NCBI RefSeq assembly: GCF_029407905.1
Contig: NW_026577902.1
Location: 1,116,001 to 1,180,000 of the forward strand
From: Bubalus kerabau
Lineage: Eukaryota; Chordata; Mammalia; Artiodactyla; Bovidae
Length of the DNA: 64,000 bases
Reading direction: 5' to 3'
The position numbers and the translations under genes are program-made. Positions within the stretch are counted from its first letter, which is position 1, and each line of letters opens with the position of its first letter. The notes beneath the pieces were generated by a model, which saw only the letters and a list, made by a program, of their open reading frames with translations, had not been told where the DNA came from and ran no database searches. Shown here piece after piece: positions 11,383 to 23,477 of this stretch.

Positions 11383-12787
11383 ACGTGGTTCCCCCGTCAT
11401 CGAAAGATGAGGCCCTTGCCCGCTACACCATCTCAAGAGAAGTCCCACGTTCCGTATTGAAGAGCGAAAAGTTACTTGGAACCCTTGATGCGACCCCAAA
11501 AGTTCCCCGACATACCAGTCTCACTTGAGGAGAACACCGAGCTTCCCGGCACCACTTCATCTGAGACTCTTCTCCCCTCTTGATCGCGACAGGAGGTTCG
11601 ATTCCCCTGCTTTGTCTGGAAGGCGTTCCCGACCTTCCTGGTGCACATCAAGATGAGGCCAGTCTCACGACGAAATTCGAGACATAGCCTCGTGGGTGGT
11701 GCGGCATGCCAAAAGACCCCGATTCCCTGGTCCGCTCTTGATAAGAACCCGATGGCAGAACCCAACTCGAAGGCAATCCTGTGGATCAAGGCACAACACG
11801 AAGGGGCAGAGACACCACGGTGCATCGTCCAGAAAAACCCGCAAGTTCCACATACAAATCGACAAGTGGCCTGTCACCCCATGAACAACGCGAGAGTCAA
11901 GCGGAGTTCCATTCCTCCACACAAGACGAGGCCTGACTCTCCTGTCCCAACTCTGCAGGGACCCTGCGGTCGGAGTCCGAAACCCAGAGGAAGCCTGAGG
12001 TTCCTGCCTCCCCTCGAGATGAGGCCCTCTTCCGTTGCGCCAGACCCAGCGGAGTCCCGTGGGGCCCCGCCACCTCCACAGGATCGCTCGCCTCTCAGAG
12101 GCACACTGGCAAGTTCCCTAAGGTCCCCGGCCGAAGGCGAGGGAAACGAGGGTTTCCCGCCGCCCCCCGAGAAAGACCTCGAGAGTCCTTCTTCAACGCG
12201 TCTCGAGGCCCAAGTCCCCTCCCGTGACTCGAGAGCCAGGACGCACTCCCCCTCACCACGCGCATGGAGACCTGACTTCCCTGGCGCCGCACGAGAGGCT
12301 CCCTGAGATCCTCGTCGTGCCTCGGGAGAAAACCCCCACGGGCGCCGCAGCTCGAGGAAACCCCTTAGACGCCCCCATCCTCGCGAGCTGAGGGCCTTCT
12401 TTTCCTGCATGGCCTGGAGAGCAATCCCGGGTCCTCTCTCCAAACGGAAGAGGAGGCTGGACTCCCTTGAGGCCACTCAGGGTGCTCCAAGAGACCCGCG
12501 TCGCGACTCGAGAGGAGAGCGGAGTCCTTGGCTTCCCCTCGAGACGAGGCCTGACTCCGCGGGGGAGCCTGGAATGCAACCCCGAGATCCCTGCCTTCCC
12601 TGGAGAGGAATATTAGGTCCCGGACACACGCCTAGGTGAGGTCTCTTTGGCCCTGCAGTGACTCGAGCGCAACCCCCAGCTTTCCCTCGCAACCCGAGGG
12701 GAAGATTGGGCTTCCCAGGGCCAAGCCAAGGCGAAGGCTGAGATCCCCGTCGTAACTCGAGAATCCCGCCTCAACTCGAGAAAAACC
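11383..12787. repeat. Satellite monomer 8 (A to B, copy A-specific)
   Basis: 1,405 bp. The left part is type A. From ~11.93 kb it is GC- and CpG-rich type B (GAAGAGGAGGCTGGACTCC near 12449). It lies inside the ~4.1-kb block that differs between the two long units. Its left part has an ATACAAATCGACAAGTGG variant resembling monomer 24 of copy B. Confidence 0.86.
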
Positions 12788-14188
12788 ACGTGGTTCCCAC
12801 CTCTTGGCAAGATGAGGCCCTTGCCCGCCACGGCGTCTCAAGGGAAGTCCCCTGTTCCGCCCTGAAGGGCGAAACGGTCCCTGACAGCCTTCCTGCCACC
12901 CCCAAAAGTCCCCCGACACGCCGGGGTCCCCCGAGGGGAATACCGAGGGTCCCGGCACCGCTTCCTCTGAGCCCCTTCTCCCCTCCTGATCGCGACAGGA
13001 GAGTCGATTCCCCCGCATGGTCTGGAAGGGGTTCCCGGCCTTCCCAGCGCACCTCAGCATGAGGCCGGTCTCACGAAGAAATTCGAGATGAGCCACGTGG
13101 GTGGTGCCACATGCCGAACGCCCCCGATTCCCCGGTCCGCTCTTGAGAAGGTCCCGAGGCCCGGACCCCTCTTCGAAGGCAACCCTGTGGGTGAAGGCAC
13201 AACACGAAGGGGCACTGCCACCCCTGTGCATCGTCCGCAACGACCCGCGGGTTCCACACACAGCTCGACGAGGGGCCTGCGACCCCCTGAGCAACTCGAG
13301 AGTCCAGCGGGCTTCCCTTCCTCAGACAAGACGAGGACTGACTCTCCTGTCCCAACTCTGCAGGAACCCTGCGGTCGGAGTCCGAAACGGAGAGGAATCC
13401 TGAGGTTCCTGTCTCCCCTCGAGGTGAGGCCGTCTTCCATTGCACCAAACCCAGATGAGTCGCGAGAGGCCCCTCCCAACTCCACAGTATCCCTGAATTC
13501 TCAGAGGCACCTTGAGAATCTACCTGAGGTCACCGGCTCAAGTCCAGGGAACCCAGGGTTTCCTGCTGCGACCCGAGAAAGACCTTGAGAGTCCTTCAGC
13601 GCGTCTTGAGGCCCGATTCCCCTACCATGACTCGAGAGCAAAGACCCGCTCCCCATCGCCATGCGCATGGAGACCTGACTTCCCTGACTCCTGAAGAGAG
13701 TCTCCCTGAGCTCCCCGTCGTACCTTTTCGGAAACCCCATTCAGGCACCGCAGCTCGAGAAAACCCACGATACGCCCCCGTCATCACGAGATGAGGGACT
13801 TGTTTCCTGCCTGGCATGGAGAGCAAAACCGAGTCCTCTCTCCAGACTCCACAGGAGGCTTGACTCTCTTTAGGCCTCTCAGTTGGCTCCAAGAGATACC
13901 TGTCAGGACCTGAAGGGAGAGCAGAGTCCTTTGCTTCCCCTCGAGACGAGGCCTGACTCCCCGTGTGAGTCTGGAATGCAACCCCGAGTTCCTGTCACAC
14001 CTGGAGAGGAAAACTCGGTCCTGGACACAAGCCTAGATGAGGTCTATTTTGCACTGCAGTTACTAGAGCGCAATCGCCAGCTCTCCCTCGCAAATCGAAT
14101 TGAAGATTGGACTTCCCTGGGCCAATACAATTGGAAGCCTGAATTCGACATCGTAACTCGAGAATCCCGCCGAAACTCGAGAAAATCC
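12788..14188. repeat. Satellite monomer 9 (B to A, copy A-specific)
   Basis: 1,401 bp. Starts as GC-rich type B (GAGATGAGCCACGTGGG near 13086) and returns to type A by ~13.5 kb. No homologous partner in copy B, where monomer 23 holds this slot. Confidence 0.86.
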
Positions 14189-15599
14189 ACGTGGTTCCCC
14201 CATCAGCGCTAGATGAGGCCCTTGCCCGCTACAGCGACTCAAGAGAAGTCCCACTTTCTGTCTTGAAGTGCGAAACGGTACTTGGCACCCTTGATGCAAT
14301 CTCAAAATTCCCCGACATACCGGTCTCACTCGAAAGGAACACCGAGGTTCCCGGAACCACATCATTTGAGCTCCTTCTCCCCTCGTGATCGCGACAGGAG
14401 TGTCGATTCCCCTGCTATGTCTGGAAGGGGTTCCCGACCTTTCCAGCGCGCCTAAGGATGAGGCAGGTCTCATGAGGAAATTCGAAACATAGCCTCGTGG
14501 GTGGTGCCACAAGCCGAAAGACCCCGATTTCCCGGTCTGCTCTTGATAAGAACGTGATGCCGTGACACCTTTACGAAGGAAAACCTGTGGATGAAAGCAC
14601 AACACGAAGGGGCACTGACACCGTGCATTGTCCAGAAAAACCCGCAGGTTACAAACACAGTTCGACAAGTGGTCTGTCAGCCCGTGAACAACTCGAGAGG
14701 CAAGTGGAGTTCCATTCCTCCACACAAGACGAGACCTGATTTTCTGTACCAACTCTGCAGGGAAACTGCGATCCGAGTCAGTACCAGAGACAGGAAACCC
14801 AGGAGAGGAAACATGAGGTACCTGCCTCAACTCGAGATAAGGCCCTCTTCTACTGCACCAAACCCAGTGGAGTTCGGAGCGGCCCCTCCCAACTGCACAG
14901 TATCCCTGACTTCTCAGAGGCACCCTGAAAAGCTCCCTGAGGTCACGGGCATAAGTCGACGGAACCCAGGGTTTCCTGCCGTAACCTGAGAAAAACCTCG
15001 CGAGTCCTTCTTCACGCGTCTTGAGGCCCGATTCCCCTACCATGACTGGAGAAAAATGACGCGCTCCCCCTCGCCACGCGCATGAAGATCTGACTTCCCC
15101 GGCACCACATGAGAGGCTCCCTGAGCTCCCCATCGTACCTCGTGAGAAACCCCACACTGGCGCCGCAGCTCGAGAAAACCCACGAGACGCCCCTGTCATG
15201 GTGAAATGAGGGCCTTTCCTGCATGACCTGAAGAGCAATCCCGAATCCTCTCTCCAAACTCCAAAGGAGGCTTGACTCCCTTTAGGTCACTCAGTGGGCT
15301 CCAAGAGATACCCGTCGATACTCAGGAGGAGAGCGGTGTCCTTTGCTTCCCCTCGAGATGAGGCCTGACTACGAGGGTGAGTCTGGAATGCAACCCTGGA
15401 TCCCTGTCGCCCCTGGAGAGGAACCTTAGGTCCTGGACAAAAGCCTAGATGAGGTCTCTTTGGCCCTGCAGTGACTCAAGCGCAACCCCTATCTTTCCCT
15501 TGCAACTCGAATGGAAGATTGGCCTTTCTGAGCCAACACAAGAGGAAGCCTGAATTTCCAGTTGTAATTTGAGAAACCCGCCGCAACTCGAGAAAAATC
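14189..15599. repeat. Satellite monomer 10 with short insertion variant
   Basis: 1,411 bp. Has a GTCAGTACCAGAGACAGG insertion variant near 14776. Homology to copy B (monomer 24) resumes at ~14.83 kb with the shared ACTCGAGATAAGGCCC variant. The right part has a long antisense open frame (14063-15238), which I regard as incidental. Confidence 0.86.
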
Positions 15600-17000
15600 A
15601 CGTGGTTCCCCGTATTGCAAGATGAGGCCCTTGCCCCCTACAGCGTCTCAAGAGAAGTCTCACATTCCGTCTTGAAGTGCAAAACAGTACTTGGCACCCT
15701 TGATGCGACCCCAAAAGTTCCCCTATATACCGATCTCACTAGAGGGGACACTGAAGTTTCCGGCACCACTTCATCTGAGGCCTTTCTCCTCTCCTGATCG
15801 CGATAGGAGGGTCGATTCCACTGCTTTGTCTCGAAGGGATTCCCGACCTTCCCGGCACACCTCAGGATGAGGCCGGTCTCATGAGGAAATTCGAGAGGTA
15901 GCCTCGAGGGCCATACTACATGCCGAAAGACCCCGATTCCATGGTCCACTTTTGATCAAAACCAGACTCCTGGACACCTCTTCGAAGGCAAGCCTGTGGA
16001 TGAAGGCACAACACGTAGGGGCACTGACACCCCGTGCATCTTCCGGAAAAACCCGCAGGTTCCTCACACAGCTCCACAAGTGGTCTGTCACCTCGTGAAC
16101 AACTCGAGAAGCAAGCGGAGTTCCATTCCTCCACACAAGACGATGCCTGACTCTCCTGTCACAACTCTAGGGACCTTGCGCACCGAGTCAGAAATGGAGA
16201 GGAAGCCTGAGGTTCCTGCCTCCACTCAAGATGAGGCCCTTTTCCATTGCCACAAAACCAGTGGAGTCCCGAGAGGCCCGTCCCAAATCCACAGTATGCC
16301 TGACTTCTCAGAGGCACCCTGAGAAGCTCCCTAAGGTCACCGGCAGAAGTCGACGGAACCCAGGGTTTCCTGCCGCAACCCGAGAAAGACCTTGAGAGTC
16401 CTGCTTTAACGTGTCTTGAGGCCCGATTCCCGTATCATATCTCGAGAGCAATGTCGCGCTCCCCCTTGCCATGCGCATGGAGACCTGAATTCCCTGGTGC
16501 CACACGAAAGGCTCCCTGAGCTTCCCGTCGCACCTCGTCAGAAACTGCACACTGGCACCGCAGCTCGAGAAAACCAACAAGACGCCCCTGTCATCGCGAG
16601 ATGAGGGTCTTCTTTTCCTGCATGGCCTGGAGAGCAATCCTGAGTCCTCTCTCCAAACTCCACAGGGGGCTTGACTCCCTTTAGGCCACTCAGTGGGCTC
16701 CAAGAGACACCTGCGGTGACTCAAGAGGAGAGCGGGGTCCTTTGCTTCCCCTCGAGTCGAGCTCTGACTCCCAGGATGCGTCTGGAATGCAACCCCGAGA
16801 TCGCTGTCGGCCCTGGAGAGGAATATTAGGTCCTGGACACAAGCCTAGATGAGGTCTCTTTTGCCCTGCAGTGACTCAAGAGCAAACCCCAGCTCTTCCT
16901 CGAAACTCGAATGGAAGATTGGACTTCCCTGGGCCAACACAAGAGGAAGCCTGAATTCCCCGTCGTAACTCGAGAATCCCGCCGCACCTTGAGAAAAACC
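15600..17000. repeat. Satellite monomer 11
   Basis: 1,401 bp. Pairs with monomer 25 (50895-52291). The shared landmark TCACGTGGTTCCCCG keeps the CACGTG core. Confidence 0.88.
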
Positions 17001-18407
17001 ACGTGATTCCCCCGTCATCCCAAGATGAGGCCCTTGCCCTCTACAGCGTGTCAAGAGAAGCCCCAAGTCCGTATTGAAGTGCAAAACGGTACTTGGCACC
17101 CTTGAAGTGACCCCAAAAGTTTCCCGACACACCGGTCCCACTCGAGGGGAACACCGAGGTTCCCGGCACGACTTCAACTGAGCCCTTTCACTCCTCCTGA
17201 TCGTGACAAGATGGTCGATTCCCCTGCTTTGTCTGGAAGGGGTTCCCGATCTTCATGGCGCACCTCAGGATGACACCAGTCTAACGAAGAAATTCGAGAC
17301 GTAGCCTCATGGATGGTGCCACGTTCTGAAAGACCCCGATTTCCTGCTCTGCTATTGATAAGAACCCGATGTCCGGACACCTCTTTGAAGGCAACCCTGT
17401 GGATGAAGGCACAACACGAAGGGGCACTGACCCCCTCATGCATCTTACGGAAAAAACCGAAGGTTCCACTCACAGCTCGACAAATGGTCTGTTATCCTGT
17501 GAACAACTCGAGAGGCAAGTGGAGTTCCATTCCTCCACACAAGACGAGGCCTGACTCTCCTGTCCCAACTCTTCAGGGACCCTGTGGTCGGAGTTTTAAA
17601 TGGAGAGGAACCCTTAGGTTCCTGCCTCAACTCGAGATGAGAACCTTTGCCATTGCACCAAACCCAGTGGAGTTCCGAGAGCGCCTCCCAAGTCCACAGT
17701 ATGCCTGACTTCTCAGAGGCACCCTGAGAAGCTCCCTGAGGTCACCGGTACAAGTCGAGGGAACCCAGGGTTTCCTGCCGCAACCTGAGAAAGACCTCGA
17801 GACTCCTTCTTCAACGCGTCTTGAGTCCCGATTTCCCTACCATGACTCGAGAGCATTTATGGGCTCCTCCTCATCACACGCATAGACACCTGACTTTCCT
17901 GGCACCACACGAGAGGCTCCCTGAGCTCCCCGTCGTACCTCGTGAGAAAACTCATACTTGCGCTCCAACTCGAGAAAACCCACAAGACGCCCCCGTCATT
18001 GCGAGCTGAGGGCCTTCTTTCCTGTATGGCCTGGAGAGCAATCCGGAGTCCTCTCTCCAACTCCACAGGAGGCTTGACTCCCTGGAGGCCACTCAGTGGG
18101 CTCCAAGAGATACCTATTGCGACCCAGGAGGATATCAGAATCCTTTGCTTCCCCTCGAGCCGAGGCCTGACTCACTGGGTGAGTCTGGAATGCGTCCCCG
18201 TCATCCCTATCGCCCCTGGAGAGGAACATTAGGTCCTGGACACAAGCATAGATGAGGTCTATTTTGACCTGCCGTGACTTGAGAGCAATTCCCACCCAGC
18301 TCTCCCTGGCAACTCGAATGGAAGAATGGACTTCCCTGGGCCAACAGAAGAGGAAACCTGAATTCCCCGTCGTAAGTCAACAATCCCATCGCAACTCGAA
18401 AAAAACC
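17001..18407. repeat. Satellite monomer 12
   Basis: 1,407 bp. Pairs with monomer 26 (52292-53698), including the ACGTGATTCC landmark variant. Confidence 0.88.
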
Positions 18408-19476
18408 ACGTGGTTTCCCCTTCATCACAAGATGAGGCCCTTGCCCGCCACAGCGTCTCAAGAGAAGTCCCACGTTTCATCTTGAAGTTTGAAACAGAAT
18501 TTGGCAAGCTTCATGAGACCCCAAAAGTTCCCTGACATACCGGTCTCACTCAAGGGGAACACCGAGGTTCCCGGCACCACTTCATCTGAGCCCCTTCTCC
18601 CCTCCTGATCGCGACAGTAGGGTCGATTAACCTGCTTTGTCTGGAAGGCTTTCCCGACCTTCCAGGGGCACCTCAGCATGAGGCCCGTCTCACGAGGAAA
18701 TTCGAGACGTAGCCTCGTGTGTGGTGCCGCATTCCAAAAGACCCCGATTTCCTGGTCCGCTCTTAATAAGAACCCGATGCCCGCACACCACTTCGAAGGC
18801 AACCCTGTGGATGAAAGCACATCACGAAGGGGCACTGACACCCCCGTGCATTGTCTGGAAAAAACCGCAGGTTCCACACACAGCTCGACAAGTGGCCTGT
18901 CACTCCTTGAACAACTCGAGAGGCAAGCGGAGTTCCATTCCTCCACACAAGACGAGGCCTGACTCTCCTGTCCCAACTCTGCAGGGACCCTGCAATCTGA
19001 GTCAGAAATGGAGAGGAACCCTAAGGTTCCTTCCTGATCTCGAGATTAGGCCCTCTTCCATTGCAGCAAACCCAGTGGAGTCCCGAGAGGCCTCTCCCAG
19101 CTCCATAGTATCCCTGACTTCTCAGAGGCACCCTGAGAAGCTACCTGAGGTCACAGGCACAAGTCGAGGGAACCCAGGGTTTCCTGCCGCAACCCGAGAA
19201 AGACCTCGAGCGTCCTTTTTCATTGCGTTGAGCCCTGATTCCACTACCATGACTCGAGAGCAATGACGTGCGCCCCCTCGCCACTCGTATGGAGACTTGA
19301 CTTCCCTGACACCACACGAGAGGCTCCCTGAGCTCCCGGTCGTACCTTGTGAGAAACCCCACACTGGCACCGCAGCTCCAGAAAAACCACGAGACTCCCC
19401 CGACATCGCGAGATGAGGGCCTTCTTTTCCTGCATGGCCTGGAGAGCAATCCCGCGTGCTCTCTCCAAACTCCACA
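18408..19476. repeat. Satellite monomer 13, left part (split by L1)
   Basis: First 1,069 bp of a monomer interrupted by the L1. With 27650-27985 it totals 1,405 bp, a normal length, so the L1 inserted without loss of satellite sequence. Pairs with 53699-54767. Confidence 0.9.
19471..19476 (+). repeat. L1 target-site duplication, left (copy A)
   Basis: TCCACA before the L1 is repeated as TCCACA at 27644-27649 after its A-tail. The exact edge is ambiguous because of adjoining A residues. The undisturbed satellite reads CCAAACTCCACAGGAGG. Confidence 0.75.
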
Positions 19477-21029
19477 AGAGAGGAGCCAAGATTGCTGAGG
19501 AGTAGGACGGGGAGAACTCTTTCCCCCCCAAACAATTTCATCAAAAGAGCATTTAAACGTCGAGTAAATTCCACAATACAACTTATGAATGCTGCCAGAG
19601 GACATCAGGCACCCAGAAAAGCAACCCAACTCTTGGAAAGTAGGTAGGAAAAAGTATAAAAGACAAAAAAAGAGACAAAAGAGGGAGGGAGGGATTTCCA
19701 TCCCAGGAAGATAGTCTTAAAAAGAGAAAAGTTTCCAAACACCAGGAAAGCTTTTCACTGCCAAATCTTTGCCAAGCTTTGGAAGCACAAAGGGCAACAT
19801 AAGGGGGATAAAAATAAATAAACAATTAAAACTCGCAGATTGCAAGCCCTACGGTAACTCCCCCAGCCGCAAAGCAGTGCAGACACCTGCTCACACCATT
19901 AGCAAGCAGGGGCTGGGCAGGGAGGCGCGGCGCGGGCTGCATCGCTTAGAGTAAGAATCTGGCCTGAATACCCTGAGCACTATCTGAACGAAATAACTTG
20001 GGCTAGCAAACCAGACTCTGGGATATCTACCACGCAAAAAGCCAGCCCTAACCTAAGACACCGCCAGGCCCGCGCATGGAACAAAGGACTGAACAGAGAT
20101 AGCCGGCTGCAGACCTTCCCCCTCCGGTGACAGGCAGCCAGAGCCAGAAGGGGGCAATCGCAGCCCCAGAGAGACATTATCTATAAAACTGTAAGCAGCC
20201 TTCTTTGCTAACTAAAACTTCTTGGGGATCTGGACGGTCAACATCTGCCTGAGAAGGTGCGCCTGTTTTACACCCAGATAACCGAGTGGCGGGGAGGCGA
20301 TAAGTCACAACATTGGCGCTCGCCAAACACCTCATCACCTGAGCTGCTCGGACCTGGGAAGAGCACAAAACGCAGGCCCAACCGAGTCTGTGCCTCTGAG
20401 GACTACCCGAGTGCCTGAACCTGAGCGGCTTGGACCTGGGAGGTGCATGAAGCCCAGGGCCAGCCTCGGATTGTTCCCGGTGGAACAACCTAGAGCCCGA
20501 GCAGTGTGGGCAGGGAGGCTACACGTGCTGTGAGCGGGGGCAGACCCAGTGTGGCTGAGGCACTGCGAGCGCACGCCAGTGTTATTTGTTTGCAGCATCA
20601 CTCCCTCCCTCCCTCCCCACAGCGCAACTGAACAAGTGAGCCTAAAAAAAAAAAAGTGTCCTCCACCGTCCCCTTTGTGTCAGGGCGTAAACCAGACACT
20701 GAAGAGACAGGCAAACAAAAGAAGCTATAACAGAGGGAAACGCCTTGGAAGCTACAGGCAATAGATTAAAACCCTGTGGTTACTAGGACTACATAGGAAG
20801 GCGCCTATAGATCTTGAGAAATATAAGTCGGACCAAGGAACTAGCCAAAAATGAACCGAACCCACGATACTCACAACAAAACCAGAGAAAGTCCTAGATA
20901 TATTTTTATGATCATTCTTACTTTTTTTAATTTTTTTAATTTTAAGTTCTCTATTGTTCATTTAATTTTCACTTTTATAACCTATTACTTTGCAAAACAA
21001 AGACCCTATTTTTTTCTTCTTCAGCAAAC

Positions 21030-21032
<3 letters not shown>

Positions 21033-21065
<33 letters not shown>
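21033..21065 (+). repeat. (TA)n microsatellite in L1 5' UTR, copy A
   Basis: Uninterrupted AT dinucleotide run of about 33 bp. In copy B the run (56323-56361) is interrupted by TTTAT, so it has changed since duplication. Confidence 0.9.
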
Positions 21066-21068
<3 letters not shown>

Positions 21069-21525
21069 ATTTTTTGACCTTGTTTTTTTGTTTTGTTTTT
21101 TTTCTTCTTTTCTTTAACATTGTATTTTTGAAATTCCAAACTGTACTCTAGATTTTTAATTTATGCTTTTTGATATTTGATATCAATTTTGTACCTGTAG
21201 TTTCTTTATAATTTTTGCGACATTGCTTGTTTTTGTTTGTTTGTTTTCTCTTTAGTTTTCTTCTTCCTTTTTTTTAACATTGTATTTTTGAAATTCCAAA
21301 CTCTACTCTAGATTTTTAATTTTTGCTTTTTGGTATTAGTTATCAATTTTGTACCTGTATTTTCTTGATAATTTTTGCGACCTTGTTTGTTTTTCTTTGT
21401 TCGTTTTTTCTCTCTTTCTTTTCCTTCTTCTTTTCTTTAACATCGTATTATTGAAATTCCAAACTCTACTCTAGATTTTTAATTTTTGCTTTTATGTATT
21501 TGTTACCAATTTTGTACCTTTAAGA
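21066..21525 (+). repeat. Triplicated ~161-bp T-rich repeat in L1 5' UTR, copy A
   Basis: Three tandem units, each carrying TTTAACAT..GTATT (about 21113, 21275, 21437), ATTCCAAACT and CTCTAGATTTTTAATTT, and each preceded by an AATTTTTGCGAC-like T-rich stretch. Period ~161-162 bp. Confidence 0.85.
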
Positions 21526-21551
21526 ACCCAATCTTCAGTACCCATTTTTCA

Positions 21552-21990
21552 CTAGGGAGCGAGATTACTGGCTTGACTGCTCTCTCTCCCTTTGGACTCT
21601 CCTTTTTCTCCACCAGGTCGCCTGTGTCTCCTCCCTAACCCCTCTCTACTCTACCCAACTCTGTGAATTTCTGTGTATTCCAGACGGTGGAGAACACTTA
21701 GGGAACTGATTACTGGCTGGATCTGTCTCCCTCCTTTTCATTCCCCCCTTTTATCCTTCTGGCCACCTCTGTCTCCTTCCTCCTTCTTCTCATCTCTGTA
21801 TAACTCTGTGAACATCTCTGAGCGGTCCAGTTGTGGAGTGCACATAAGGAAGTGACTACTGGCCAGCCCACTCTCTCCACTATTGATTCCACCTGATCTC
21901 ATTTGGGTCACCTCTAACTCCCTCCTCCCTCTTCTCTTCTCCATGTAATGCTGTGAACCTTTCTGAGTGGCCCTCACAGTAGAGAAACTT
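21552..21990 (+). repeat. Triplicated ~145-bp pyrimidine-rich repeat in L1 5' UTR, copy A
   Basis: Three diverged units starting near 21552, 21697 and 21840. Each has a TAGGGA/TAAGGA...TTACTGGC-like opening, a CT-rich centre, CTCTGTGAA-like words and a GAGTGG/GACGGTGGAG-like end. Confidence 0.7.
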
Positions 21991-22515
21991 TTCTTCTTTA
22001 ACGTAGATGTTTTATCAATGGTGCTGTATAGAAGGAGAAGTTTTGAAACTACTGTAAAAGTAAGACAGATAACTGGAAGCAGGAGGCTTAAGTCCAAACC
22101 CTGACTCCAGGGAACTCCTGACTCCAAGGAACATTAATTGACAGGAGCTCATCAAATGCCTCCATACCGACACTGAAATCAAGCACCACACAGGGGCCAA
22201 CAAATTCCAGGGCAAGACATACCAAGCAAATTCTCCAGCAACAAAGGAACGCAGCCCTGAGCTTCAAGATACAGGCTGCCCAAAGTCACCCCAAAACCAC
22301 AAACATCTCATAACTCATTACTGGACACTTCATTGCACTCCAGAGAGAAGAAATACAGCTCCACCCACCAGAACATGGACACAAGCTTCCCTAACCAGGA
22401 AACCTTGACAAGACACCTGTACAAACCCACACACAGCGAGGAAATGCCACAGTAAAGAACTCCACAAACTGCCAGAATACAGAAAGGACACCCCAAACTC
22501 AGCAATTTAAACAAG

Positions 22516-23452
22516 ATGAGACAGAGGAATACCCAGCAGATAAAGGAACAGGATAAATGCCCACCAAACCAAACAAAAGAGGAAGAGATAGGGAATCTAC
22601 CTGATAAAGAATTCCGAGTAAGGATAGTGAAATGGATCTAAAATCTTGAAATTAAAATGGAATCACAGATAAATAGCCTGGAGACAAGGATTGAGAAGAT
22701 GCAAGAAAGGTTTAACAAGGACCTAGAAGAAATAAAAAAAGAGTCAATATATAATGAATAATGCAATAAATGAAATTAAAAACACTCTGGAGGCAACAAA
22801 TAGTAGAATAACAGAGGCAGAAGATAGGATTAGTGAATTCGAAGATAGAATGGTAGAAATAAATGAATCAGAGAGGATACATGAAAAACGAATTAAAAGA
22901 AATGAGCACAATCTCAGAGACCTCCAGGACAATATTAAACGCTACAACATTCGAATCATAGGGGTCCCAGAAGAAGAAGACAAAAAGAAAGACCGTGAGA
23001 AAATACTTGAGGAGATAATAGTTGAAAACTTCCCTAAAATGGGGAAGGAAATACTCACTCAAGTCCAAGAAACCCAGAGAGTCCCAAACAGGATAAAGCC
23101 AAGGCGAAACCCCCCAAGACACATATTAATCACATTAACAAAAATCAAACACAAAGAACAAATATGAAAAGCAGCAAGGGAAAAACAACAAATAACACAC
23201 AAGGGAATTGCCATAAGGATAACAGCTGATCTTTCAATAGAAACTCTTCAAGCAAGGAGGGAATGGCAAGACATACTTAAAATGATGAAAGAAAATAACC
23301 TACAGCCCAGATTATTGTACCCAGCAAGGATCTCATTCAAGTATGAATGAGAAATCAAAAGCTTTTCAGACAAGCAAAAGCTGAGAGAATTCTGCACCAC
23401 CAAACCAGCTCTCCAACAAATACTAAACAGGAAACACAAAAACGGTGTATAA
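22516..23452 (+). pseudogene. L1 ORF1 (RNA-binding protein) pseudogene, copy A
   Basis: ORF1 of L1 encodes an RNA-binding, coiled-coil chaperone that packages L1 RNA in the cytoplasm. The frame starts at ATG 22516 and hits TAA at 22639 (codon 42). It resumes but slips in an A-run at 22734-22740, then reads 22742-23164 in the next frame, including a Glu/Lys-rich coiled-coil-like stretch and a GVPEEEDKKKD segment typical of the family. Two further stops follow (TGA near 23165 and near 23345) before the natural end at 23450-23452. At least four lesions, so no full-length product. The stop at 22639, the frame change and the stop at 23165 were confirmed in copy B. Confidence 0.9.
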
Positions 23453-23477
23453 ATTCAAACCCCAAACAATAAAGTAA

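Larger units (their letters stand above)
1..19476. repeat. Satellite I-like tandem array, left block
   Basis: Tandem ~1,400-bp monomers, seen by the regular return of landmarks such as ACGTGGTTCC, CTTGATGCGACC and GATGAGGCCCTTGCCCGC. Successive ACGTGG landmarks lie at 1001, 2408, 3808, 5327, 6730, 8565, 9963, 11383, 12788, 14189, 15600, 17001 and 18408. Most spacings are 1398-1420; the exceptions (1519, 1835) are internal duplications. Frequent CTCGAG hexamers, sometimes 22 bp apart, hint at the short ancestral subrepeat known for ruminant satellite I. The length and EcoRI-rich character match bovine satellite I (1.715). The family name is from recall. There are no genes in the block; open frames on both strands are incidental. 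Confidence 0.9.
19477..22515 (+). promoter_or_regulatory. L1 5' UTR / internal promoter region, copy A
   Basis: About 3.04 kb upstream of ORF1. The first 1.2 kb is GC-rich, which fits the internal promoter of L1s. It is followed by an AT/T-rich part with a (TA)n run, a triplicated ~161-bp T-rich repeat, and a triplicated ~145-bp pyrimidine-rich repeat. Open frames in this stretch (for example - strand at 20.2-20.6 kb) have no recognisable protein and are not annotated. Confidence 0.8.

Noticed and set aside
11641..12306. 221-codon + strand frame through type B satellite
   Set aside because: Repeat-derived, present in shortened or broken form in other monomers, no start context or domain.
14063..15238. 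391-codon open frame on the - strand
   Set aside because: It lies wholly in satellite monomers, has no recognisable domain, and similar partial frames recur at the same phase in other monomers. GC-rich repeats with few stops produce such frames by chance.
20177..20601. Overlapping - strand frames in the GC-rich L1 5' UTR
   Set aside because: No known protein resemblance. Present in both L1 copies simply because they are duplicates, with differing residues and no sign of coding constraint.
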